From contig CANLGD010000022.1 in assembly GCA_947490145.1 (NCBI GenBank), forward strand, positions 1 through 40,600: a DNA stretch of 40,600 nt, read 5' to 3'. Each line of letters opens with the position of its first letter. Positions within the stretch are counted from its first letter, which is position 1. The position numbers and the translations under genes are program-made. The notes beneath the pieces were generated by a model. It searched no databases. It was not told where the DNA came from and saw only the letters and a list, made by a program, of their open reading frames with translations. This document shows, piece by piece, positions 26,496-34,770 of this stretch. The DNA is from Flavobacteriia bacterium (lineage in GTDB: Bacteria; Bacteroidota; Bacteroidia; Flavobacteriales_D; Crocinitomicaceae).

Positions 26496-27170
26496 TTAAT
26501 TTCTTTTTATTAAATCATTAAAATACTTTTCCAAGGGTTTACCTGTTTCAAAGCATTGTAAAATTAGTTTATCTAAGTTGACACTTAAAATTGTTTCAAC
26601 AGGAAATTCAGCAAAAAAATACCATTGCTTATTAAAAATTAAGTTTTCTTTTTCTGCTGCCTCTCTCAATTCTTTCGGAATTATTTTATTCTTTTCACCT
26701 CTTAATTCTCCAAAAAGAGAAACAAATTTTTTGTCTGTGTATAAATCTTTAAACTTATTAGGGTTTTGAGCAATTCCTTCTCTAACAGTAAGTAAATCTT
26801 CTTTGTCAATTTCGTACACTCCACCATAAACACGCACATGTTCGGGTGTTAATTCAAAATAAACGCCATTTACTGCCTTACTTTTCTTACCATTGGGCGC
26901 CACAACTGCAGAAACCATTAATTTATAAGGACTTTTATCTTTTGAAAAGCGAACATCTTTGTTAATTCTAAAAACACAATGTTTTGGCTCTAAGTCAGTG
27001 AAGTTGCTATCAGTTTTACTAATTTCAGTTATTAAATGCTGAACAAAACTATTGAATGGATCTTTTACAAAATTTTCATAACGTTTTCTGTTAACATCAA
27101 ACCAATCCTTATTGTTATTTGGTGCTAATTCAATGAAAAAATCGATAAATTCTTGCTGGAAAAATGCCAT
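26496..27170 (-). CDS. DUF2461 family protein
   Basis: 224 aa and cytoplasmic, with no signal. Family marks are the opening FFIELAPNNNKDWFDVNRKRYE, FRINKDVRFSKDKSPYK, and VYGGVYE, all typical of the TIGR02453/DUF2461 family. No enzymatic role is established. It has its own promoter at 27188-27218 and is probably transcribed into the S9 peptidase gene 27 bases downstream. The gene is intact and of family length. Confidence 0.9.
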   Translation of the reverse strand: MAFFQQEFIDFFIELAPNNNKDWFDVNRKRYENFVKDPFNSFVQHLITEISKTDSNFTDLEPKHCVFRINKDVRFSKDKSPYKLMVSAVVAPNGKKSKAVNGVYFELTPEHVRVYGGVYEIDKEDLLTVREGIAQNPNKFKDLYTDKKFVSLFGELRGEKNKIIPKELREAAEKENLIFNKQWYFFAEFPVETILSVNLDKLILQCFETGKPLEKYFNDLIKRN

Positions 27171-27187
27171 TTTATATTTTTTGTCGC

Positions 27188-27218
27188 TAAAAGTAGTACA
27201 ATTGACTAAAAAAACAAA
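27188..27218 (-). promoter_or_regulatory. promoter of the DUF2461 gene
   Basis: On the minus strand TTTG (27218-27215) and TACTTTTA (27195-27188) are 19 bases apart. The -7 box has one mismatch to TAnnTTTG (final A). Confidence 0.5.
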
Positions 27219-27293
27219 AGAAAAAAGATGAAAGATGAAAAATAATAATAATTACTTTAAAAAAGGGTTTCAATTAAAAATCATTTTATTTTT

Positions 27294-27301
27294 TATCTTT
27301 G
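27294..27301 (+). promoter_or_regulatory. -7 promoter box (TATCTTTG) of the second TonB receptor
   Basis: TATCTTTG matches TAnnTTTG exactly and lies inside the upstream in-frame extension beginning at 27235. It therefore supports ATG 27340 as the true start, with a leader of about 35 bases. Confidence 0.45.
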
Positions 27302-27339
27302 TTCAAAATAATTCAATTAGATTTTCGTTTAACCTTACA

Positions 27340-29940
27340 ATGAAGTATTTCCCAATTATCATAACTTTTTTTCTTTCTAATTTTTTCTTTTCTCAAGCTG
27401 GAAAAGTAGAAGGAAAATGCATTGATAAAAAAGGAAACGCACTAGAGAACGTAAAAATTTACGTACTGCTTTTAGATAAAGTTTTTTACTCAGATGAAAA
27501 AGGGAAATTTTCAGTGGAAATTCCTTCAAATAAAGATGTTGAATTTGTTTTCAGAATTGATACAACTGAAATTAAAAAAATGTATTCTGTTAATGAAAAA
27601 GCAATTAATAAAGTGGATGACATTTCATTTCAAATTTTAGGATTGAAAGAAATTATAATCAAAAATTTTCAAGAACAAGATATTTTGTTTTTTAAGTTAC
27701 CAAAATTAGACATTCAAACTTTTCCCAATGCAAGTGTAGAAAGAACCTTGATATTTACAACAGCTGCAAGTTCAAACAACGAATTAACTTCAAATTACAA
27801 CGTTCGTGGTGGAAATTATGATGAAAATTTAGTTTATGTAAATGACTTTTTAATCAATCGACCATTTTTAACACGTTCTGGTCAACAGGAAGGTTTGAGT
27901 TTTATAAATACGGCTTTAGTGGAAGGAATTAGCTTTAGCGGTGGTGGTTTTGATGCGAGATATGGGGATAAATTAAGTTCAGTTTTAGACATCACTTACA
28001 AAACTCCAGATTCACTAAACGCTTCAGTTATGGCTTCTTTGTTGGGAGTTGAAGCACATGTTTCACATGCGGTAAATTCAAGATTAAACTATTTAGCTGG
28101 AGCAAGATACCGTGCAAATGGTTATTTACTGAATTCATTACCAACAAAAGGAAATTACAATCCCGTTTTTTATGACGGACAAGTTTTACTAAACTATAAT
28201 ATTACAGAAAATTTACTTTGGAGTAATATTTTACATTTTTCATCTAATAATTACCGTTTTACTCCTGTTACTGCTGAAACTGATTTTGGAACCGTGAATG
28301 AGGCTTATCGATTTAAAATTTATTTTGACGGACAGGAGCAAACGCGTTTTCAAACCATTACCACAGGAACGGCCTTGAAATGGGCTGTAAATAAAAAAGC
28401 ACAACTGGATTTTTATGCATCTGTTTTCAACACCGACGAAAGGGAAAATTTTGATATTCAAGGCCAATATTTCATCAATTTATTGGAATCAGATCCCTCA
28501 AAAGAAGAGTTTGGAGATTCAATTGCAACAGTTGGAGTTGGTACTTTTTTAAATCATGCTCGAAATAAATTAAACGCAACGATAATCAATATTTATCACA
28601 ATGGGTCATTTAAGATGAATAAAACTTCTAAACTGTATTGGGGAGTAAATATCCAAAAAGATAAATTTCGCGACGTCTTAAGTGAATGGAAAATGATAGA
28701 CTCCGCTGGATATAGTTTACCACAAGCTTCGCCTAATGAAGTCGAACTTTTTGAAACAATCAAAAGTAATTTAAGTTTGGATAATTCGAGATTTACAGGA
28801 TTTTTACAATATAAAACGGAATGGTTTAAGGCAAAAGAAAATTACATTGTAAAAGTAAAGCAGAAAAATAAAGCAAAAAAAATCACTAATTTTCATTCTG
28901 ACACACTAGAATCCTCCTATAATCGTTTGGTTTTTACATCAGGAATTCGAGCAGGATATACAGAAATCAATAATGAATTTTTTGTGACACCAAGAGCAAG
29001 TTTAAGTTTTTTTCCGCGCTCCTATTTTTATAATAATGGGAACATCAGAAAGCGATCAGCTTTATATAAATTATCAAGTGGTTTGTATTATCAGCCACCT
29101 TTTTACAGAGAATTTAGAACAATTGAAGGGAATTTAAACCTAAACGTAAAATCTCAAAAATCATTTCATGTGGTTGGAGGTTATGATTTTTTGTTCACAC
29201 TTTGGGATCGAGATGTTCCATTTAAATTTTCTTCAGAAGTTTATTACAAGTACATGTGGGACGTAAATCCTTACGAAGTTGATAATGTCAGAACCCGCTA
29301 TTACGCTGAAAATATGGCAACAGCTTACGCTTATGGATTGGACATCAATTTACACGGTGAATTTGTAAAAGGAATCGAATCGTTTTTCAAAATGGGACTT
29401 TTATCAACAAAAGAAAATGTTGAAAATGATCAATATACTCTGTATTACAACAAGGCTGGAGAACGAATTTATCAAGGTATTAGTGAAGATCAAGTTGCAT
29501 TTGATAGCACTATTATTTTCCCAAAAGGAATTCCTAGACCGACAGATCAATTAATCAATTTTGCCATTTTATTTCAGGACAACATGCCTGGCTATGAAAG
29601 TTTTTCAGTTCAACTTGGATTGTTTTTTGGTAGCAGATTACCATATGGTCCACCAGATTTTGAGCGTTACAAAGATACTTTGCGTCAAAAATCGTATTTC
29701 AGAACTGACCTCGGACTTTCTTATGATTTTTTGAAAAAGAAAAAACACGCCTTGGCAAAAACACAAATTAAAAAATCTCGTTTTTCTGATGCGATAATTT
29801 CTTTTGAAGTCTTTAATTTGATGGGAATCAATAATGTACTTTCCAAACAATGGATTCAAGATGTTTCGGGAAAATATTACGCTATTCCTAATTATTTGAC
29901 TCAAAGAAGGTTTAATCTTAAATTGATTCTGAGGATATAA
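27340..29940 (+). CDS. TonB-dependent outer-membrane receptor
   Basis: 866 aa from ATG 27340, which gives a clean signal peptide (KYFPIIITFFLSNFFFS, then Q). An ATG at 27235 would place 35 residues before it. Residues about 20-105 form a carboxypeptidase-like domain (VEGKCIDKKGNALENVKI, SDEKGKFSVEIPS). The plug domain follows, with NYNVRGGNYDENLVYVND, ALVEGISFSGGGFDARYGD and LSSVLDITYK. The barrel runs to the C-terminus, which ends LKLILRI rather than in an aromatic residue. The substrate is unknown and there is no SusD partner. The N-terminal plug (RGGNYDENLVYVNDFLINRPF) is a type common in Flavobacteriales receptors without SusD. Confidence 0.87.
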   Translation: MKYFPIIITFFLSNFFFSQAGKVEGKCIDKKGNALENVKIYVLLLDKVFYSDEKGKFSVEIPSNKDVEFVFRIDTTEIKKMYSVNEKAINKVDDISFQILGLKEIIIKNFQEQDILFFKLPKLDIQTFPNASVERTLIFTTAASSNNELTSNYNVRGGNYDENLVYVNDFLINRPFLTRSGQQEGLSFINTALVEGISFSGGGFDARYGDKLSSVLDITYKTPDSLNASVMASLLGVEAHVSHAVNSRLNYLAGARYRANGYLLNSLPTKGNYNPVFYDGQVLLNYNITENLLWSNILHFSSNNYRFTPVTAETDFGTVNEAYRFKIYFDGQEQTRFQTITTGTALKWAVNKKAQLDFYASVFNTDERENFDIQGQYFINLLESDPSKEEFGDSIATVGVGTFLNHARNKLNATIINIYHNGSFKMNKTSKLYWGVNIQKDKFRDVLSEWKMIDSAGYSLPQASPNEVELFETIKSNLSLDNSRFTGFLQYKTEWFKAKENYIVKVKQKNKAKKITNFHSDTLESSYNRLVFTSGIRAGYTEINNEFFVTPRASLSFFPRSYFYNNGNIRKRSALYKLSSGLYYQPPFYREFRTIEGNLNLNVKSQKSFHVVGGYDFLFTLWDRDVPFKFSSEVYYKYMWDVNPYEVDNVRTRYYAENMATAYAYGLDINLHGEFVKGIESFFKMGLLSTKENVENDQYTLYYNKAGERIYQGISEDQVAFDSTIIFPKGIPRPTDQLINFAILFQDNMPGYESFSVQLGLFFGSRLPYGPPDFERYKDTLRQKSYFRTDLGLSYDFLKKKKHALAKTQIKKSRFSDAIISFEVFNLMGINNVLSKQWIQDVSGKYYAIPNYLTQRRFNLKLILRI

Positions 29941-30158
29941 TTTTCACCTCAAATTTTTAATTCAAAAATTACAGGAAATAATTGTTTGATTTTTTCTCAC
30001 CACGCAGGCACATAGAAAACATAGACTTAAGAGGTTTCAAACAAAAATTACCATATAATTAAATTAGCTAAACACATTAAAAAACTATATAAACTATGTG
30101 GCAAAAAAACACCAAGCACATAAAAAAATATAGGTAATATTAACAAATGCATTAAGAC
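29941..30158. repeat. intergenic stretch with degenerate CACCAC/CACATAG short repeats
   Basis: The gap between convergent genes contains CACCACGCAGGCACATAGAA (near 29999) and, later, ACTATGTGGCAAAA and ACACCAAGCACATAAA. These are loosely repeated and partly inverted CACA/CAAG units, similar to the simple intergenic repeats seen in many bacterial genomes. No terminator or ORF is evident. Confidence 0.35.
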
Positions 30159-31079
30159 CTACATCATTTTTTGTCGCTTAATCAAATACTGCATCAAAAC
30201 CTGTTCATAACCCTCAGAAATATCAGCCAATACATAATCAATTCTATTTTGAATACATTTTGTTTGAATCGAAGCAAAATATTTTTCAATACTCGATTTG
30301 TATTTTTCTTTCAAAGCTGTTGGATTTAACTTTACTTTTTCTCCAGTCTCCATATCAACAAAAGTGTAAGGTCGATTTTCAAGTTCAAAATCCAATTCTA
30401 TTTTTTTGTCAATCACATGAAAAACAACTACTTCATGTTTATTGTGTTTTAAGTGTTGCAAAGCTTGAAAAAATTCCTGTTCCTTGGTTATATCATCTAA
30501 TAAATCTGTAAAAATAAAAACCAAACTTCTGCGGTGACATAATTCAGCAATTTCATGAATTACTGGAATTGTATTTGTCGCTTTTTTGGAATTTTCTGAA
30601 TAGGAAACTAAATGTTTTTCCAATTCATTGTATAAAAAACGGTGATGGGCAAGCGAAGATTTTGCTGGCGTATGTAAATCTAAAGAATCTGTAAATAAAG
30701 AAATTCCAACTGCATCGCGTTGTTTCTTGAGCAATTCTATCAAAGAAGCTGCTGAATAAACCGCGTATTCCAATTTTGAAATTTGTTTTTCTTGTTTAAA
30801 CAACATCGAACTAGAACAATCAATCACAATTTGACAACGTAAATTTGTTTCTTCTTCGTATTTTTTTGTGAATAATTTTTCAGTTCGAGCAAATAATTTC
30901 CAATCAATGTGTCGCGTAGATTCGCCTTTGTTGTATAAGCGATGTTCAGCAAATTCAACTGAAAAACCATGAAAAGGACTTTTATGCAAACCTGTAATAA
31001 ATCCCTCCACAACTTGTTTTGCAAGAAGTTCTAAATTGCCAAAATTTGCTAATCTAAGTCGATTTATTTTATCATTCAT
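30159..31079 (-). CDS. DUF58 domain protein (MoxR-associated type)
   Basis: 306 aa. The DUF58 core includes the HRLYNKGESTRHIDWKLFART segment (about 48-67), followed by LFTKKYEEET. The C-terminal part is VWA-like with a DCSSSM motif (about 90-95). In other genomes DUF58 proteins work with MoxR AAA ATPases in envelope or assembly functions. No moxR gene is in this window, since the neighbours are panB and a TonB receptor. The length is normal. No export signal is visible. ATG 31079 is used. Upstream is a 322-base gap with palindromic repeats. Confidence 0.88.
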   Translation of the reverse strand: MNDKINRLRLANFGNLELLAKQVVEGFITGLHKSPFHGFSVEFAEHRLYNKGESTRHIDWKLFARTEKLFTKKYEEETNLRCQIVIDCSSSMLFKQEKQISKLEYAVYSAASLIELLKKQRDAVGISLFTDSLDLHTPAKSSLAHHRFLYNELEKHLVSYSENSKKATNTIPVIHEIAELCHRRSLVFIFTDLLDDITKEQEFFQALQHLKHNKHEVVVFHVIDKKIELDFELENRPYTFVDMETGEKVKLNPTALKEKYKSSIEKYFASIQTKCIQNRIDYVLADISEGYEQVLMQYLIKRQKMM

Positions 31080-31401
31080 ACTGTAAATTTAGAAAAAAAT
31101 TAAATTAAATACTTAAATTAACAAATAAAAAACTTAATGCAATTTATAATAGTGATTAAATCAATTTATTATAAAATTAATTTGTTCTGTTTCCATACCT
31201 GAAGAGGGATTAAGGGAGTTGACAAATCGTTCATGATCACCCTCCTCAATCCTACCTCAAAGGAGGAAGCCTTAATTTCCTTAAAAAAATGTGATCGTAA
31301 ATTTAAAATCTTTGTAAGCTTATAATTTTTAATTTGTTGCTTTTTGGATGCAAAATCACTTTTTCTAAATTCAAATTTCTATTTTTACAAAAAAATTCAA
31401 A
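31080..31401. other. gene-free gap with imperfect palindromic repeat
   Basis: This divergent gap (DUF58 and panB) holds both promoters, neither matching consensus well. Bases 31204-31273 contain G-rich AGGGATTAAGGGAG, then C-rich CCCTCCTCAATCC, then CCTCAAAGGAGG. These are imperfect inverted units of a kind common as flavobacterial interspersed palindromes. No ORF. Confidence 0.4.
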
Positions 31402-32217
31402 ATGTCAGTACACAAAAACGTTAAACGTGTTACAACCAATGTTTTATTAGAAATGAAACAAAATGGTGAAAAAATTTCAATGTTAACGGGATATGATTTC
31501 TCAATGGCGCGCATTATTGACCAAGCTGGAATCGATGTGATTTTGGTTGGAGATTCTGCTTCAAATGTCATGGCGGGTCACGAAACAACTTTGCCAATTA
31601 CCTTAGATCAAATGATTTACCACGCTTCTTCGGTTGTTAGAGCAGTTGAAAGAGCCTTGATTGTGGTGGATATGCCCTTTGGTTCCTACCAAGGAAATTC
31701 TAAAGAAGCTTTGTCGAATGCTATCAGAATCATGAAAGAATCTGGTGGACACGCAGTGAAATTAGAAGGCGGACAAGAAATAATTGAATCAATCAAACGT
31801 ATTTTAACAGCTGGAATTCCAGTTATGGGACATTTAGGTTTAACGCCACAATCAATTTATAAATTTGGAACTTACGTTGTTAGAGCAAAAGAAGAAGACG
31901 AAGCAAAATTATTGATTGAAGATGCCAAAGCATTAGAAGCTGCTGGTTGTTTTGCCATTGTTTTGGAGAAAATACCTGCCAAATTAGCTCAGCAGGTTGC
32001 AAAAAGTTTAACGATTCCAATCATCGGAATTGGCGCAGGTGGCGGAGTGGATGGTCAAGTGTTGGTTGTTCACGATATGTTAGGAATTAACAATGAATTT
32101 AGTCCACGTTTTTTGAGAAAATACAATAATTTATTTGAACAAATGATGACTTCATTTCAAGATTATATCAAGGATGTGAAAACGGGTGATTTTCCAAATG
32201 AAAACGAACAATATTAG
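31402..32217 (+). CDS. panB: 3-methyl-2-oxobutanoate hydroxymethyltransferase
   Basis: 271 aa. It catalyses transfer of a hydroxymethyl group from methylene-tetrahydrofolate to alpha-ketoisovalerate, the first step of pantothenate synthesis. The metal ligand aspartates are in [12 protein letters not shown] and [10 protein letters not shown], and the catalytic glutamate is in VLEKIP. Other family marks are [17 protein letters not shown] and [14 protein letters not shown]. The full normal length is present. It is 17 bases ahead of the RluA-type gene and probably co-transcribed with it. Other pan genes are not in the window. Confidence 0.97.
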   Translation: MSVHKNVKRVTTNVLLEMKQNGEKISMLTGYDFSMARIIDQAGIDVILVGDSASNVMAGHETTLPITLDQMIYHASSVVRAVERALIVVDMPFGSYQGNSKEALSNAIRIMKESGGHAVKLEGGQEIIESIKRILTAGIPVMGHLGLTPQSIYKFGTYVVRAKEEDEAKLLIEDAKALEAAGCFAIVLEKIPAKLAQQVAKSLTIPIIGIGAGGGVDGQVLVVHDMLGINNEFSPRFLRKYNNLFEQMMTSFQDYIKDVKTGDFPNENEQY

Positions 32218-32234
32218 GAGAAATATTAACTCAA

Positions 32235-32933
32235 ATGACTGAAAATAATCATTCCGATTTGGAAATACTATACGAAGATAATCACGTTATTGTTATCAAC
32301 AAAAAAGCGTCGGACATTACGCAAGGTGATAAAACGGGTGACGAAACTTTACCTGACAGAATTAAAGCTTACCTAAAGGAAAAGTACGATAAGCCAGGAA
32401 ATGTTTTTTGCGGAGTTGTTCATCGTTTGGATCGACCAACAAGTGGAGCCTTGATTTTTGCAAAAACGAGCAAAGCTTTGGAACGATTGAACAAACAATT
32501 TCGAGAAAAGCAAACAAAAAAGATTTATTGGGCGATTGTAGAACAAAAACCAGAATTAAAAAGTCAAACCTTAATTCACTATTTAAAGAAAAACGAAAAG
32601 CAAAATAAATCTTACGCATCATTTAACGAGACAAAAGATTCTAAAAAAGCGATTCTAACTTATACTCTGAAAAATTCTTCTGATAAATATCATTTGCTTG
32701 AAGTTGAATTGGAAACTGGAAGGCACCATCAAATTCGCTGTCAATTGGCAACAATTGATTGTCATATAAAAGGCGATGTAAAATATGGCGCAAAAAGGTC
32801 TAATCCTGACGGTTCAATTCATTTACATGCAAGAAGATTGGATTTTATTCACCCAACAACAACAGAAGAAATAAAAATTACAGCTCCCGTTCCGAATGAG
32901 AATCTATGGCTCTGGTTTGAAGGAAGACGATAA
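32235..32933 (+). CDS. RluA family RNA pseudouridine synthase
   Basis: 232 aa. The catalytic motif HRLDRPTSGALIFAKTS contains the invariant aspartate (RLD). Other marks are ILYEDNHVIVINK at the start and the RxHQIRxQLA element (TGRHHQIRCQLA). It lacks an S4 domain and is shorter than RluD, as in many Bacteroidota single-domain members. The target is rRNA or tRNA and cannot be told from sequence. It follows panB by 17 bases and is followed by a palindromic repeat. Confidence 0.9.
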   Translation: MTENNHSDLEILYEDNHVIVINKKASDITQGDKTGDETLPDRIKAYLKEKYDKPGNVFCGVVHRLDRPTSGALIFAKTSKALERLNKQFREKQTKKIYWAIVEQKPELKSQTLIHYLKKNEKQNKSYASFNETKDSKKAILTYTLKNSSDKYHLLEVELETGRHHQIRCQLATIDCHIKGDVKYGAKRSNPDGSIHLHARRLDFIHPTTTEEIKITAPVPNENLWLWFEGRR

Positions 32934-32960
32934 GATTATAGGATATTAAGACTTTCAGAT

Positions 32961-33071
32961 TCAAAAGTCAAGACTAAAAGACTTTAATTTAAGTAGGTTT
33001 ACATTTAATTATACAATGATTAGTTAACAATAAAAACTTATTTACTACTTAAATTAAGTCCTGACTTTTGA
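32961..33071. repeat. long imperfect inverted repeat between the RluA-type gene and miaA
   Basis: The left arm (32961-32996) and right arm (33045-33071) are inverted copies. The outer parts match as TCAAAAGTCA(A/G)GACT, and the inner parts as TTAATTTAAGTAG exactly. The left arm has an extra eight-base AAAAGACT, apparently a duplication of its own sequence. The loop is 48 bases. A short motif GGATATTAAGACTTT (32941-32955) just left of the repeat recurs at 35895-35909 with one change. Confidence 0.7.
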
Positions 33072-33133
33072 CTTTTTTAGTCTTTTGTCTAAATTTTAAT
33101 TCTAATTTTACATTTAATTCATAATTCATAACT

Positions 33134-34033
33134 ATCAAACGTTTAATCGTCATACAAGGTCCAACCGCAAGTGGAAAAACCACTTTGGGAATTCTTTTGG
33201 CCAAACATTTTAAAACAGTCATACTTTCATCAGATTCGAGGCAATTTTACAAAGAAATGTCTATTGGAACTGCGAAACCAAGTTTGGAAGAGCAAGCTGG
33301 AATAAAACATTATTTTGTACATTCACATTCAGCGGAATATCCAGTTTCTGCTGCAGATTTTGAGCGAGAAGCATTGGAAGTTTTAGAACATGAATTTAAA
33401 AATCACGAAACAATTATTTTAGTTGGCGGTTCTGGAATGTTTATAGATGCCTTATGCGATGGCTTGGATGATATTCCAAATGATGCAAATTTACGGGATG
33501 AATTAACAATATTAGTTCAAGAAAAAGGTTTAGAAATTCTGCTGAATGAGTTAAAAAAGAAGGACGTAAATTATTACAAACTTGTTGATAAGAGCAATCC
33601 GGTCAGAATTATTCGCGCAATTGAAGCAATTCGTATCTCTGGGAAAACATTCACCGAATTGCGCCAAAAAAAAAGCAAAAAGCGTTATTTTGAAATTTTT
33701 CGTTTTGTAATTGATTTGCCAAGGGAGAAATTATACGAACGCATTAATTTACGTACATCTCTCATGTTTGAAAATAATTTAGTTGAAGAAGTGAAAAATT
33801 TAATTCAATTTAGAGAAATTCAAACGTTAAATACAGTTGGTTATTCAGAAGTTTTTGATTTTCTAGATGGAAAAATCACTTTAGAAAAAGCCATTGAATT
33901 GGTTCAGCAAAATTCGCGTCGCTATGCCAAAAGACAATTAACGTGGTTTCGAAGAAATGAAAAAGCCATTTGGCTGAAAAGCGAAAAAGCGGAGGATTTG
34001 TTGGAAGAGATTTTGGGTAAATTAAAACAGTAA
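33134..34033 (+). CDS. miaA: tRNA dimethylallyltransferase MiaA, apparent ATC start
   Basis: 299 aa. It adds a dimethylallyl group to A37 of tRNAs reading UNN codons. The P-loop GPTASGKTT (residues 9-17) and DSRQFYKEM are present, along with GGSGMFIDALCDGL and the C-terminal RRYAKRQLTWFRR. The first ATG/GTG/TTG in frame is the TTG at 33185, which falls inside TTLGILL and would delete the P-loop. Reading upstream, the frame is open from TAA at 33122-33124 and shows IKRLIVIQGPTASGKT with ATC where the start should be (33134-33136). ATA at 33128 is the only other near-start codon. The protein is otherwise intact. The upstream gap holds a large inverted repeat. Confidence 0.93.
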   Translation: MKRLIVIQGPTASGKTTLGILLAKHFKTVILSSDSRQFYKEMSIGTAKPSLEEQAGIKHYFVHSHSAEYPVSAADFEREALEVLEHEFKNHETIILVGGSGMFIDALCDGLDDIPNDANLRDELTILVQEKGLEILLNELKKKDVNYYKLVDKSNPVRIIRAIEAIRISGKTFTELRQKKSKKRYFEIFRFVIDLPREKLYERINLRTSLMFENNLVEEVKNLIQFREIQTLNTVGYSEVFDFLDGKITLEKAIELVQQNSRRYAKRQLTWFRRNEKAIWLKSEKAEDLLEEILGKLKQ

Positions 34034-34411
34034 TTTCACCATTGGGATCCCTTGTCAAAACGAAGCTTAAATAATCAAGAAACGGTCTAGTAGATTTAAA
34101 ATATCATTTACTTTCTCAACAAAATTTGTAGCAAAAACTTCTTCATCTGAAAAATTATACCACAAAATAAATTAATTAGAAGGGCAGCCCATTTAATTGG
34201 ACTTCAAATAAAATAAAACTGCATTTAAAACTTTTCACTTTATTGGTGGAACTCCATTAGGCGTAAATAGCGAATGCGTAAAAAAATATCAAATTGAAGT
34301 GAATTAAATACAATAGCCCATTTACATGATAAAAATCACTTTTTAGTCTAAGCATAGTCATTCTTCATGATTTTTAATAAGCCGAAATTTGTCTTAATAA
34401 AAATAAGAATT
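34034..34411. other. gene-free stretch with a possible minus-strand gene remnant
   Basis: On the minus strand about 34170 to 34067 reads as WYNFSDEEVFATNFVEKV and then NDILNLLDRFLII with a TAA at 34067-34069. It has the look of a real C-terminus but is preceded by stops, and no family is recognised. On the plus strand a short frame (HFIGGTPLGVNSECVKKYQ) near 34235-34305 may be chance. Otherwise nothing seen. Confidence 0.3.
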
Positions 34412-34705
34412 ATGAAAACAGATACAGCGCACACAGAAAATTTTTCAAAAAATCTTGAAAACGCGGAATTTAACCGTTTTGGATTAATCAGTCTCGTTAT
34501 TTTAATTATAGGTTGTTTGGGCGGAATTACGATTGGTTTAGGTGCAATAAATTACACCGCAACATTAATTTTAGTTGTAGTTCCAACAATGCTATGTTTA
34601 AGCTTATTGCTAGGAGTTGCACCAATGAAATGGATTATTAATTCAGCAATTCTAGCAACTATAATTGATATAATTTTGATTACTTATTTTTTGATTGAAG
34701 GGTAA
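34412..34705 (+). CDS. small membrane protein of unknown function
   Basis: 97 aa from ATG 34412. A longer frame from ATG 34367 is possible, but the extra 15 residues (MIFNKPKFVLIKIRI) look like untranslated DNA. The N-terminal 30 residues are hydrophilic, followed by three hydrophobic stretches (LISLVILIIGCLGGITIGLG, ATLILVVVPTMLCLSLLLG, ILATIIDIILITYFLI). I recognise no family. It is convergent with mtnA, and a hairpin terminator lies between the two stops. Confidence 0.6.
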   Translation: MKTDTAHTENFSKNLENAEFNRFGLISLVILIIGCLGGITIGLGAINYTATLILVVVPTMLCLSLLLGVAPMKWIINSAILATIIDIILITYFLIEG

Positions 34706-34712
34706 TAAAAAA

Positions 34713-34745
34713 GACTAGTTCCGATTTTTTTATTCGGATCTAGTC
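34713..34745 (-). terminator. hairpin terminator of the mtn operon
   Basis: GACTAGTTCCGA (34713-34724) pairs with TCGGATCTAGTC (34734-34745) with one mismatch. On the minus strand it is followed by a T run (34706-34711, AAAAAA on plus). The loop is also T-rich, and it can work for the converging small membrane-protein gene as well. Confidence 0.7.
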
Positions 34746-34770
34746 AAATATCTTCTATCAAAATCCCCCT

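Noticed and set aside
27235-27339. Upstream extension of the second TonB receptor
   Set aside because: It would place 35 residues before a clear signal peptide, and a TATCTTTG box lies inside it.
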